Shown piece by piece: positions 32,010 to 44,041 of a DNA stretch of 44,041 bases (within the stretch, counting starts at the first letter, position 1; the number at the start of each line of letters is the position of its first letter). Source of the stretch: Solobacterium sp. Lineage in GTDB: Bacteria; Bacillota_I; Bacilli_A; Erysipelotrichales; Erysipelotrichaceae. Position numbers and translations under genes: made by a program. The stretch lies in assembly GCA_017430925.1 (NCBI GenBank), contig JAFRMA010000002.1:1-44041 (forward strand), given 5' to 3'. The notes beneath the pieces are model-generated. The model ran no database searches and had not been told where the DNA came from. It worked only from the letters and a program-made list of their open reading frames with translations.

Positions 32010-32880
32010 TACGTTCCCATCTTCCGTAGATACCGCATGGCAGTAATAATTCTCTCTCACGGATTGGTAAAGCTACTTCTCCGGTCTCAATCTTACCGTG
32101 AGGATAATTCTTCAGGATCGTGACTTTCATGAGATCATCCAGGACCAGTGAAGAGAACCCGGTGGTATAGGAATTGATCAGGAAGAATAGTCCGTTTTCG
32201 TCAAAGATATCCAGACATTTATCGATCAGTACGGTGATCTCTTTTTCAAACTTCCACATCTCTCCGTTAGGACCACGTCCATAGGAAGGAGGGTCCATGA
32301 TAATTCCGTGGTAGGTATGTCCTCTGCGTTTCTCTCTTTCCACGAATTTCAGTACGTCATCGACGATAAAACGGATGGTATGGTCTTCCAGGTGTGACAG
32401 GTCACGATTCTCCTTCGCCCAGTTCACCATTCCCTTGGACGCATCCACGTGGACGACTTCCGCTGCTCCGGCAGATGCGCATGCCATGGTCGCTCCTCCG
32501 GTATACGCAAAGAGATTCAGTATGCGCAGGTTTTCATCCTTGTGAGAACGGATCAGGCTTTGCATCCAGTCCCAGTTGACTGCCTGTTCAGGGAATAAAC
32601 CGGTATGTTTGAATCCGGTGGGACTGACACGGAAGGTCAGTTCACGGTAATCGATCGTCCAGTATTCCGGCAGGGAGTGTTTGTATTCCCACTGTCCTCC
32701 GCCGCTGCGGGAACGATGATATACTGCGTCTGCCTTGTTCCACAGCGAGGGGTTTTCAATCGGCCAGATTGCCTGCGGGTCCGGACGGTGGAGGATGATG
32801 TTTCCCCAGCGTTCCAGCTTGTCGCCTTCTCCGGCATCAATTAATTCATAATCTTTCCATGTATTGGTTATCTGTATCAT
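32002..32880 (-). CDS. Class I SAM-dependent methyltransferase (RlmK/RlmI-like)
   Basis: 292 residues. SAM-binding motif I is LNLFAYTGGATMACASAGA, the acidic strand 2 is VVHVDASKG, and the catalytic motif is MDPPSYGRGPNG, all like the C-terminal half of RlmK/RlmI 23S rRNA cytosine/guanine methyltransferases. The N-terminal 90 residues lack a PUA domain. It pairs with a pseudouridine synthase, suggesting an RNA-modification operon. Its start has AGGAAC upstream and a TATAAT on the - strand. Confidence 0.82.
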   Translation of the reverse strand: MIQITNTWKDYELIDAGEGDKLERWGNIILHRPDPQAIWPIENPSLWNKADAVYHRSRSGGGQWEYKHSLPEYWTIDYRELTFRVSPTGFKHTGLFPEQAVNWDWMQSLIRSHKDENLRILNLFAYTGGATMACASAGAAEVVHVDASKGMVNWAKENRDLSHLEDHTIRFIVDDVLKFVEREKRRGHTYHGIIMDPPSYGRGPNGEMWKFEKEITVLIDKCLDIFDENGLFFLINSYTTGFSSLVLDDLMKVTILKNYPHGKIETGEVALPIRERELLLPCGIYGRWERND

Positions 32881-32898
32881 TTTCTTGTTCCTGAAAAG

Positions 32899-32933
32899 AT
32901 TATATCATGTGAGTCATGCGGAAATGCTATAAT
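32899..32933. promoter_or_regulatory. Divergent -10 boxes for methyltransferase and pcrA
   Basis: TATAAT on the - strand (32904-32899) serves the methyltransferase and TATAAT on the + strand (32928-32933) serves pcrA; both leave short leaders with a ribosome site. Confidence 0.6.
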
Positions 32934-32958
32934 CATAAAAGACATTTGGAGTTTAAAC

Positions 32959-35127
32959 ATGATCAATGTGACGGAATTAAATGACAATCAGAAAGAAGCA
33001 GTACTGGACGACGCAAAGTATCTGCGAGTAGTAGCCGGCGCAGGCAGCGGAAAGACCAGGGTTTTAACCATGCGTATCGCTCATCTGATCGAAGATAAAC
33101 GCATTCCTCCGTATACGATCTTAGGCATTACCTTTACAAATAAAGCTGCCAATGAGATGAAAGACCGTATACGCAGGATGATTCCCCAGGAAACCAGCCA
33201 GCCCTGGATCAGTACGATTCATTCCCTGTGTGTGAGGATCCTGAGAGAAGATATACTGACCATGGGATGGCCGAGAAACTTTACGGTCATGGACGCGGAA
33301 GATCAGAAGACAGTACTGAAGGAAGCGTACAAGGAGATCGGTATCGACGCAAGTAATTATCCCTATGGAGTCCTGCTGGATTATATCGCCAACAACAAGT
33401 CTGCGGAGATCTCTGTAGAGCGGGCTTTCTTACTGGCAGGTTCCTATACCGGAGATAAAAACAAGGCAAGGGTTTACGAGTACTACGTCAACAGACAACA
33501 GGCATTGTATGCGCTGGATTTTGATGATCTGATCTTGTGGACAGTACGAATGTTCAAGAAATTTCCGGAAGTACTGGATAAGTGGCAGAAACGTTTTACG
33601 TATATCCACGTGGATGAGTTCCAGGACATTGATAAAGTACAGTATGAGCTGATCAAACAACTGACCGGTGTCTATAACAGTCTGTATGTTGTCGGTGATC
33701 CTGAACAGACGATCTATACCTGGCGCGGAGCCGATGTGAATATCATCCTGAACTTTACCAAAGATTATCCGGATGCGAAGACGATCATGTTAAATGAGAA
33801 CTACCGCAGTACCAGGTGTATCCTTAACGGAGCCAACAGTGTGATCCGCAACAACAAACATCGTCTGGAAAAGGATCTTTATACCAACCGGAGTTCCGAA
33901 GTAAAGATCACACACTATGCCAGTGCCGGAGATGAATATCAGGCAGCCTGGATCGCTTCCCAGATTCGTCAGATGCACAGACAGGGAAAAGACTATCATG
34001 ATATTGCGGTATTATACCGGTCTAATTACCTTTCACGTTCGCTGGAAAAAGCCATGCTGGATGAACGTATTCCGTATGTGATCTACGGAGGTATCCGATT
34101 CTATGAACGCGCAGAGGTCAAAGACGCACTGTGTTATCTGCGTATGGTTACGACAGCGGACGATCTTGCCCTGCAGAGGATCCTGAACAAGCCTAAACGC
34201 GGAATCGGCAATAAGACCATGGATACACTGGCCTCAAAAGCCAGGGAAACTGGCAAGACCATGTATGAGACCCTGAAGGAAGATAAGATCTTCAGCGGGA
34301 AGACACAGGCAACCCTGAATGCTTTTGTGGACATGGTGGAGAAGTGGCGGATGGCTGCTGTGCAGGAGAATACGGAAATGTTCCGCCTGTTTGAACAGAT
34401 CATTGAGGACAGCGGATATAAACAGATGCTGGAAGAGAATAAGGAAACCGACAGGATTGAGAACCTGAAGGAACTGATTGATGATGTCAAGGAATTCTCA
34501 GAGAACTATCCGGAGAGTAATCTGGAGGAGTATCTTCAGCTGGTATCCCTGTACGGGGACAGAGATGAAACTCTGGAGAGCGATTATGTACAGCTGATGA
34601 CCGTACACGCGGCGAAGGGACTGGAGTTTGATACTGTATTTGTGTCGGATATGAACGAAGGTATCTTCCCGAACGAAAGGGCGATGAATGAGGGACACCG
34701 CGGTGTGGAAGAAGAACGCCGCCTGGCCTACGTTGCCTTCACCAGAGCCAAGAACAAGCTCTATTTAACCGAGGCGGCAGGTTTCAGTTATATCCTGCAG
34801 AGAGTGCGTACAAGATCACGTTTTATCGATGAGATCGAGGATGCGTATATCGAGCATAAAGGAGCGATATTCGAGGAGAATACGAAGAAGGAAAAGACGC
34901 TGAACCCGGCACTGTTCAATGATCACGGAGGCAGTTTCGGAGATCGTCTGAGTAAGACGGATATTCCCCAGTTTGTGAAAGGAGAACAGATCATTCACAG
35001 CGTATTCGGGGAAGGAATTGTACTCAGCTGTAAGAATGGTATCGTGGAGGCCGCGTTTGCTTATCCTTACGGAATCAAGAAGATTGCGGCAGGACATCCG
35101 AGTATTAAACGTAAAATGATGAACTAG
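32959..35127 (+). CDS. pcrA: ATP-dependent DNA helicase PcrA/UvrD
   Basis: 722 residues. SF1A helicase: Walker A GAGSGKT (27-33), motif II in VDEFQDID, motif III GDPEQTIYTWRGAD, motif IV LNENYRST, motif V MTVHAAKGLEFDTVF and motif VI EERRLAYVAFTRAKN. It unwinds DNA in repair and during replication of rolling-circle plasmids. TTGGAG lies before ATG 32959. Single-gene unit. Confidence 0.96.
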   Translation: MINVTELNDNQKEAVLDDAKYLRVVAGAGSGKTRVLTMRIAHLIEDKRIPPYTILGITFTNKAANEMKDRIRRMIPQETSQPWISTIHSLCVRILREDILTMGWPRNFTVMDAEDQKTVLKEAYKEIGIDASNYPYGVLLDYIANNKSAEISVERAFLLAGSYTGDKNKARVYEYYVNRQQALYALDFDDLILWTVRMFKKFPEVLDKWQKRFTYIHVDEFQDIDKVQYELIKQLTGVYNSLYVVGDPEQTIYTWRGADVNIILNFTKDYPDAKTIMLNENYRSTRCILNGANSVIRNNKHRLEKDLYTNRSSEVKITHYASAGDEYQAAWIASQIRQMHRQGKDYHDIAVLYRSNYLSRSLEKAMLDERIPYVIYGGIRFYERAEVKDALCYLRMVTTADDLALQRILNKPKRGIGNKTMDTLASKARETGKTMYETLKEDKIFSGKTQATLNAFVDMVEKWRMAAVQENTEMFRLFEQIIEDSGYKQMLEENKETDRIENLKELIDDVKEFSENYPESNLEEYLQLVSLYGDRDETLESDYVQLMTVHAAKGLEFDTVFVSDMNEGIFPNERAMNEGHRGVEEERRLAYVAFTRAKNKLYLTEAAGFSYILQRVRTRSRFIDEIEDAYIEHKGAIFEENTKKEKTLNPALFNDHGGSFGDRLSKTDIPQFVKGEQIIHSVFGEGIVLSCKNGIVEAAFAYPYGIKKIAAGHPSIKRKMMN

Positions 35128-35132
35128 AAAAG

Positions 35133-35161
35133 GTATCCTTTGGTAACGAAGGATATCTTTC
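35133..35161 (+). terminator. Terminator of pcrA
   Basis: GTATCCTT (35133-35140) pairs with AAGGATAT (35149-35156) with one wobble, followed by CTTTCTT. Confidence 0.65.
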
Positions 35162-35236
35162 TTAATAAATTGTTAAAGAGTTCGCTACTTTTTTCTTAAT
35201 TGGCATATTCATACAATGTAATCGAGGTGGATAACT

Positions 35237-35924
35237 ATGGAAACTGTATTGATCGTAGATGATGATATCGATATCGTAAACGCGCTGAAGATCTATCTTC
35301 GTCCGGAGGGGTACAACCTTCTGGAAGCACACAACGGCGAAGAGGCTTTAAACCTCATACAAAAAGAACAAGTAGATCTGATCCTGATGGATATCATGAT
35401 GCCGAAGATGGACGGAGTAACCGCGGTATCCAGACTCCGTGAGTTCAGTAATGTGCCGGTGATCTTACTCACAGCGAAAAGCGAAGACAGCGATAAGATC
35501 CTGGGACTGAATATCGGGGCAGATGATTACATCACCAAGCCGTTTAATCCTACAGAAGTGATTGCCAGAGTACGCTCACAGCTGCGCAGATATACGCAGC
35601 TGGGCGGTCAGGCCAAGACAGCGGAACATCTCGTTATCGGCGGAATCACTTTGGACAAATCCGGCAAGGAAGTCAGTGTAGACGGCAGAGAGATCTCTCT
35701 TACACCGATGGAATTCAATATCCTGCAGTTACTGATGGAACATCCCGGAAAAGTCTATTCTTCCAGAGAAATCTATGAACTGGTATGGAAGGATGAACCG
35801 ATCGGTGCTGAAGGAGTCGTGGCGGTACATATCCGTCATCTGAGAGAAAAGATAGAGATCAATCCCAGTGAACCACGGTATATCAAAGTAGTATGGGGTC
35901 AGGGATACAAGATGGAGAACATTC

Positions 35925-35941
<17 letters not shown>
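35237..35941 (+). CDS. OmpR-family response regulator (VanR-like)
   Basis: 234 residues. Receiver domain with acidic pocket D8-D9, phospho-acceptor D52 (LILMDIMMP), switch T/S and LTAKSE, then K in DDYITKPFNP; the C-terminal winged helix (about 135-230) shows LTPMEFNILQLLMEHPG and VVAVHIRHLREKIE. GAGGTGG precedes the start, and TACAAT (35212-35217) is a likely -10. It overlaps the kinase gene by 17 nt. Confidence 0.93.
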
Positions 35942-39856
<3,915 letters not shown>

Positions 39857-39957
39857 GAGTTTTCGGAAATCATCCGCCAGGTTCTTGGATAAGCAGAGTT
39901 ATCCTTAAGAATAGACTATGGTAAATCAAGGATAAAAAGAGTACAATAAGCATACAT

Positions 39958-40611
39958 ATGACAAATACGAGTACAAATACGAAGAAAAAGAAGAAACGTT
40001 CCAACCTCAGGAAGAAAGAGATCCGGGCAAGGATCCTCTTTATCATCCTTCTGCTGGTTATTTTGATTCCGGCAGGGATTTTCGGGTGGATGTTGTTATC
40101 CGCATGGCTGGATACAGGATCTCCGATTCTCGGTGACCGTTATAAAGATGATCTGGATCCGGCAATTACCAAGTCCGATATTGAAACGATTGAAAAGAGC
40201 ACCGGTAAGTTAACCGGAGTGGAAAAAGCTTCTGTGCAGCTGGCGACTGCCACATTGCGTGTATATGCGGATATTACGGATAGTTCCGGTGTGGAGACGG
40301 CAGAGAGTACGGCAGACAGCATCTATCGTATTGTGGCGGAAACATTGGATCCTTCGGTATACTTCGCCCAGAGCGGCAATAAGAAGATGTATGACCTGGA
40401 GATCCATGTCTATAACGATATAGACAAAGCCGGTACCGAAAGTTATGCCTATGTCATAGAAACTAAGACTTCTTCGATGAGTGAACCGATCCGTCAGGTT
40501 GCCAGTCAGCCGGTTGATGCGGAACTTGCGCAGCAGCTCAGAGACGCGGTGGAAGCCAGGAATAATCCGCAGCCTGCCGAAGAGAACAGCGAAGAACAGA
40601 ATCAGGGTTAA
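39958..40611 (+). CDS. Membrane-anchored hypothetical protein
   Basis: 217 residues: a lysine-rich cytoplasmic N-terminus (about 1-26), one membrane span (about 27-50), an extracytoplasmic alpha/beta domain (about 70-180) and an acidic, glutamate/asparagine-rich tail. The region VEKASVQLATATLRVYADI and later SYAYVIETKTSS suggest a small conserved domain, but I cannot name a family. It starts after TACAAT (39942-39947) with a very short leader of a few nt and no ribosome site. A terminator follows. Confidence 0.7.
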   Translation: MTNTSTNTKKKKKRSNLRKKEIRARILFIILLLVILIPAGIFGWMLLSAWLDTGSPILGDRYKDDLDPAITKSDIETIEKSTGKLTGVEKASVQLATATLRVYADITDSSGVETAESTADSIYRIVAETLDPSVYFAQSGNKKMYDLEIHVYNDIDKAGTESYAYVIETKTSSMSEPIRQVASQPVDAELAQQLRDAVEARNNPQPAEENSEEQNQG

Positions 40612-40612
40612 A

Positions 40613-40637
40613 AGGCACAGTTACTGTGCCTGCTTTT
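40613..40637 (+). terminator. Terminator before the RlmD-like gene
   Basis: AGGCACAG (40613-40620) pairs with CTGTGCCT (40624-40631) with a 3-nt loop, then GCTTTTG. It lies only 5 nt before the next start codon. Confidence 0.75.
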
Positions 40638-40641
40638 GTAT

Positions 40642-42030
40642 ATGAAGAAAAACGATACATTTACAGGTCAGGCAGAAGATTATACCTACGAAGGGGCAGG
40701 AGTCGTACACAGTGATGACTTTGTCTTTTTTGTGCCTGGATTACTGGCAGGAGAGAAAGCAGAACTGGGAATCACTTCTCTGAAGAAGAATTATGGTTAT
40801 GCCAGGATCGTACAGCTGCTTGAAGCATCCCCGGAAAGAAGAACACCGGAGTGCTCGGTATACAAGCAGTGCGGAGGATGTCAGCTTCTGCATATGAGTT
40901 ATACGGAACAGAAGGCGTTCAAGGAGAATAAAGTACGCGGGTGTTTCCGGATGAACGCAGGAATGGAAGTGGATGTACTGCCAATCCTCACCACAGAACA
41001 TACCCAGGCATACCGAAATAAGGTACAGATTCCTGTACAGCTGGATCACGGCAGGGTGAAGATGGGTTTTTACCGCAGCCGTACGAATGAGATTGCGGAG
41101 TTTGACCACTGCCTGGTACAGACGGAATTATCCAACGAGATCATTCAGCGCCTGAGGAAATTACTGGATACTTATCATTGCGCAGAGAATATACGTTATG
41201 TCCTGATCAAGCATGCGCACCTGACGGATGAACTGATGATCTGTTTTGTGGTACGCAGATATCCTTTCCGTAATGCGGAGAAACTGAAAGAGGCAGTGAT
41301 TGCGGCCTGGCCGCAGTTAAAGAGTCTCAGTGTTATTGTGAATCACCGGGATGATAATGTGATCCTGGACGGGAAGGAAACCTTACTGTACGGACAACCT
41401 TATATCGAAGAAGAACTTCTGGGGAAACGTTTCCGTATCAGTGTACGCTCATTCTATCAGATCAACCCGTATGCGACAGCTGTACTGTATAAAAAAGCCC
41501 TGGAGCTGGCAGAACTCAAGAAAGAGGATATCCTGATTGATCTGTACTGCGGTACTGGTACGATTGGTTTGATTGCGTCAGATCAGGTGAAGAAAGTGTA
41601 CGGAATTGAAGTTGTCCCGGATGCGGTGAAAGATGCCCGGATCAACGCACAGGCTAACGGTATAACCAACGTGGAATTCATGACGGCGGATGCGCAGGTT
41701 GGTGCGAATGCTTTACTGCAGAGAAATATTCATCCGGATGTGGTCATCGTAGATCCCCCGCGTAAGGGATGTTCAAAAGAGACATTGAAGGCAATCCTGA
41801 AGATGGCCCCGGACAGGTTTGTGTATGTCTCCTGTGATCCTGCGACTTTGGCAAGAGATGTCGCATTTATGACTGAAAACGGATATGATCTGCGTGTCGT
41901 ACAGCCAGTAGATCTCTTCCCCGGGACATTTCATTGCGAGACGGTATGTCTTTTGTACCACCAGAAGAAGGACTTCATTTCAGTGCCGTATGAGCCGAAA
42001 AATGCGAGTTATATGAAAACAATGCAGTGA
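40642..42030 (+). CDS. 23S rRNA (uracil-5-)-methyltransferase, RlmD/RumA-TrmA family
   Basis: 462 residues. N-terminal TRAM-like domain, Fe-S cysteines C71, C77, C80 (ECSVYKQCGGC), SAM site LIDLYCGTGTIGL, motif IV VDPPRKGCSKE with catalytic Cys, and VYVSCDPATLARD; it ends in ETVCLLYHQKKDF and PYEPKNA. It forms m5U in 23S rRNA or tRNA. ATG 40642 is used; a TTG at 40636 also opens the frame. In several Firmicutes this gene is an integration hot spot for mobile elements, and the genes after it here look foreign. Confidence 0.9.
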   Translation: MKKNDTFTGQAEDYTYEGAGVVHSDDFVFFVPGLLAGEKAELGITSLKKNYGYARIVQLLEASPERRTPECSVYKQCGGCQLLHMSYTEQKAFKENKVRGCFRMNAGMEVDVLPILTTEHTQAYRNKVQIPVQLDHGRVKMGFYRSRTNEIAEFDHCLVQTELSNEIIQRLRKLLDTYHCAENIRYVLIKHAHLTDELMICFVVRRYPFRNAEKLKEAVIAAWPQLKSLSVIVNHRDDNVILDGKETLLYGQPYIEEELLGKRFRISVRSFYQINPYATAVLYKKALELAELKKEDILIDLYCGTGTIGLIASDQVKKVYGIEVVPDAVKDARINAQANGITNVEFMTADAQVGANALLQRNIHPDVVIVDPPRKGCSKETLKAILKMAPDRFVYVSCDPATLARDVAFMTENGYDLRVVQPVDLFPGTFHCETVCLLYHQKKDFISVPYEPKNASYMKTMQ

Positions 42031-42065
42031 ATCGAATCTCGTATTATATGAAAGGAGCAAGTTGA

Positions 42066-42581
42066 ATGGGAATCTTGATTTGTGGTCTTAACGGAGCAGG
42101 AAAAAGCACATTGGGAAAAGCTCTTGCATCTCGCATGGGATATGAGTTCATCGATAACGAAGATCTGTTCTTTCCCAAAGAGGATTCGGCATATGAATAT
42201 TCCAATCCAAGAAGCAAAGAAGAAGCAATACAAGTCCTGGAGAAAAGGATCAACAATAATTCTCGATTTGTTTTCGCTGCGGTGAGAGGTGATTACGGAG
42301 ATAAACTCATAAGTGTTTTAGACCATATTATTCTGGTTGATGTTCCAAAAGATGTGAGGGGCAAACGAGTTAGAGCACGATCCTTCCAAAAATTTGGAAG
42401 CAAGATATCTCCAGGGGGAGAGCTTTATGACAAAGAGCAAAAATGGTTTGCCGTTGTTGATAATCGCCCTGATGATTATGTTCTTACATGGCTGGAAACA
42501 ATTAATTGTCCTGTGACTCGTATAGACGGAACTGTATCAGTAGAAGACAATATTGAATATTTAATGTCTGTATTATCGTGA
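42066..42581 (+). CDS. P-loop kinase-like protein
   Basis: 171 residues. Starts MGILICGLNGAGKSTLGK, a Walker A (GLNGAGKST) as in shikimate/adenylate-kinase-like P-loop proteins, with a DNEDLFFP acidic site and a lid-like basic region (GKRVRARSFQKFG). Likely a small-molecule kinase; the substrate is unknown. ATGAAAGGAGC gives the ribosome site. It has AT-richer codons than the upstream genes, and marks the start of an accessory tail. Confidence 0.75.
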   Translation: MGILICGLNGAGKSTLGKALASRMGYEFIDNEDLFFPKEDSAYEYSNPRSKEEAIQVLEKRINNNSRFVFAAVRGDYGDKLISVLDHIILVDVPKDVRGKRVRARSFQKFGSKISPGGELYDKEQKWFAVVDNRPDDYVLTWLETINCPVTRIDGTVSVEDNIEYLMSVLS

Positions 42582-42617
42582 CAAATATTTCATTCTGTTG
42601 ATTTATTTCATTGATTG

Positions 42618-42725
42618 CATCCAACTGAGACGGTTGTTCTTCTTTGTCGGAAAGCCGAACAGGCAGATCGACATATCGTGGTGAATTATGAACCTCAGGG
42701 AAGGGATATGGAGGAGAGCAAATAA
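42618..42725 (+). pseudogene. Remnant resembling an RlmD C-terminus
   Basis: The frame HPTETVVLLCRKAEQADRHI then VVNYEPQGRDMEESK ends at TAA 42723-42725, with TGA just upstream and no start. It lines up with the end of the RlmD-like protein upstream (HCETVCLLYHQ, then VPYEPKNASYM), so it looks like the tail of a second, lost copy. Alternatively it is chance similarity. Confidence 0.45.
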
Positions 42726-42777
42726 CGACTCAATTTATGGAGACAAACCTGGATTTTTCATTGGAAGGAATGGTGTA

Positions 42778-43227
42778 ATGGTAATAGATTTTAAGCAGGC
42801 AACAATTGAAGATGCAGAGCTTCTGGTTAATATATATAATGCTTCATTTTACAGCGATTATATACGATTTGGGGAATGTCCCGAATATGGAAAGACGATA
42901 GAAATGATGGAAGAATCCATGCGGAAATATCCGAAGCATATTATTCTATGTGACAATTAATCTGTCGGCTGTGTGTCATATCACTCGATTGGACCGCAAG
43001 ATTATGAAATAGGATGCTTGTGCGTAATCCCAGAGTATCAAGGGAAGGGAATTGGGAGTCGGGCAATTAGGTTTGTGCAGGACTATTACGAAGAATGGAA
43101 GAGTATGACCTTGATAACGCCAATAGCCAAACAAGAAAATGTCAGGTTCTATACGGAAAAATGTGGATTTCAAATCGCAGGTACGGAACGAGATGGCAAT
43201 GTTGAACTTGTCAGGTTTTTGCTGTAG
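42778..43227 (+). pseudogene. GNAT acetyltransferase interrupted by an in-frame stop
   Basis: ATG 42778 follows GGAAGGAATGG. The N-terminal part runs to TAA 42958-42960; the same frame then continues from SVGCVSYHSIG through IGCLCVIPEYQGKGIGSRAI (acetyl-CoA loop QGKGIG) and ENVRFYTEKCGFQI to the stop at 43227. Together they make a complete GNAT of about 149 residues with one nonsense codon in place of the residue before SVG. A GAA-to-TAA change would explain it. Possibly a recent loss, or a sequencing error. Confidence 0.75.
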
Positions 43228-43273
43228 AGATTGTTGGAGTAATCACAGGCCTTGGTGAAAGGAATAAGAGAAC

Positions 43274-43828
43274 ATGAAAGACTTCAATTCGTATTTTGAA
43301 TCGATTCCTGAGTTAGAAACAGAGCGGTTGCGATTAACTGCATTTACAAGAGAAGATATGGACGCTTATTTTGACATATTGCGAGACCCTAAAGTACAAA
43401 AATATCTTGGAGGAGGAGTTCCGGTTTTTGACAAAGAGCCGCATATCAGCAATTGGCTGAGGAATATAAACGATCGGCTGTTGAAAAGGAAGATTGTTTT
43501 TACCTGGTGTATAAGGGACAAAGAAAGCAATCGGGTGGTTGGCCGTATTGATTTGGGAGGCTTTGTAAAGAAAACAGCAGCTGAGATTTCGTATCACTTA
43601 TCAAAGGATTTTTGGGGCCGTGAGATCGCCACAGAGGCCGTAGAAAGGGTGACCAGGTTCGGCTTGGATGAGCTGGGACTTGCGAGAATACAAGGCCTTG
43701 TCAGGATAGAGAATCAAGCATCAATTCGCGTATTGGAAAAGAATGGATATCTCAGGGAAGGCTTGCTGCACCATTATCCTTTCGGGCGTGAGTTTCATGA
43801 TGTGGTGATGCTTGCAATCGTCAGATGA
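43274..43828 (+). CDS. GNAT acetyltransferase, RimJ/RimL type
   Basis: 184 residues: ELETERLRLTAFTREDMDAYFD at the N-terminus, WCIRDKESNRVVGRIDLG, and SYHLSKDFWGREIATEAVERV for CoA binding, ending NQASIRVLEKNGYLREGL. This is the [ribosomal protein]-Ser/Ala N-acetyltransferase-like family, which also includes antibiotic- or toxin-modifying members. GAAAGGAATAAG is the ribosome site. It belongs to the accessory tail of GNAT genes. Confidence 0.85.
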   Translation: MKDFNSYFESIPELETERLRLTAFTREDMDAYFDILRDPKVQKYLGGGVPVFDKEPHISNWLRNINDRLLKRKIVFTWCIRDKESNRVVGRIDLGGFVKKTAAEISYHLSKDFWGREIATEAVERVTRFGLDELGLARIQGLVRIENQASIRVLEKNGYLREGLLHHYPFGREFHDVVMLAIVR

Positions 43829-43924
43829 ATTCCAGTTTATAGATATGTTTCTCCAGAATGGTCTTTCTGAAACTATAGTGCTGATGACAAAGAAATAGAC
43901 AAATCGACATTTGTGAGGATGTTT

Positions 43925-44041
43925 ATGAAGGTTATGTTATGCGAGAATGCGGATTGGCTACTGTCAGAAGAAGCGTTTTCAATCTATGCTTCCTGTATGT
44001 ATCATCCGACATACAAGGACTATAAAGGACAGATGGATGAC
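43925..44041 (+). CDS. Putative GNAT acetyltransferase, N-terminal part
   Basis: The gene runs off the right edge; 39 codons are visible, starting at ATG 43925 behind GTGAGG. The segment ASCMYHPTYKDYKGQMDD resembles the N-terminus of a GNAT subgroup with a conserved CMY.PT.. motif. That would make a third acetyltransferase in a row. The evidence is short. Confidence 0.45.
   Translation, partial: MKVMLCENADWLLSEEAFSIYASCMYHPTYKDYKGQMDD

Overview
The window looks like a chromosomal contig of a low-to-mid GC anaerobic Firmicute. Gene content (typA, ligA, pcrA, a VanRS-like two-component pair, a Cys-type sulfatase with its radical-SAM maturase, a ferredoxin, an RluA/RlmD set) and overall style fit Erysipelotrichia best; that placement is inference. 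Most genes lie on the + strand in tight runs with 4-8 nt overlaps.

Layout. (1) 1-8.8 kb: the right part of an integrated mobile element. It has an excisionase-like HTH fragment, a RepA-like AAA ATPase split by a one-base frameshift, an iteron-like repeat array (candidate origin), a run of small coiled-coil genes that include two paralogous families, an ArpU-like regulator, a probable RHH repressor next to a promoter with a perfect 20-bp palindrome, and a terminal tyrosine integrase plus a small coupled gene. No capsid, terminase or relaxase gene is visible, so satellite versus IME versus prophage remnant cannot be decided. (2) 8.8-14 kb: a YjbR/EVE fusion, a secreted GH2 beta-galactosidase, and, overlapping it by 4 nt, a Card1/Can2-like protein (CARF plus PD-(D/E)xK nuclease, DUF1887) with no CRISPR array or cas gene in the window. 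(3) 14-26 kb: tRNA-Leu(GAG) and housekeeping or envelope genes: DacF-like carboxypeptidase, typA, pepT, PfkB kinase, thioredoxin-like lipoprotein, GNAT, cardiolipin synthase, amidase, patatin and HAD phosphatase. (4) 24.7-30 kb: sulfatase, anaerobic sulfatase maturase, aldo/keto reductase, DapA-family aldolase, peroxiredoxin-like protein and 2[4Fe-4S] ferredoxin. (5) 30-32.9 kb, - strand: VanY-type peptidase, RluA synthase and RlmK-like methyltransferase. (6) 33-42 kb: pcrA, response regulator/sensor kinase, ligA, a membrane protein and an RlmD-family methyltransferase. (7) 42-44 kb: an AT-richer accessory tail with a P-loop kinase-like gene, GNAT genes (one interrupted by a stop codon) and a remnant that resembles an RlmD C-terminus.

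Main points for a second look: the orphan Card1-like nuclease co-translated with a secreted glycosidase; four genes with TATAAT exactly 6 nt before ATG, implying leaderless mRNAs; the iteron array; an operator-like palindrome; and several single-base lesions (repA frameshift, ligA C-terminal stop, GNAT stop, RHH leader stop).
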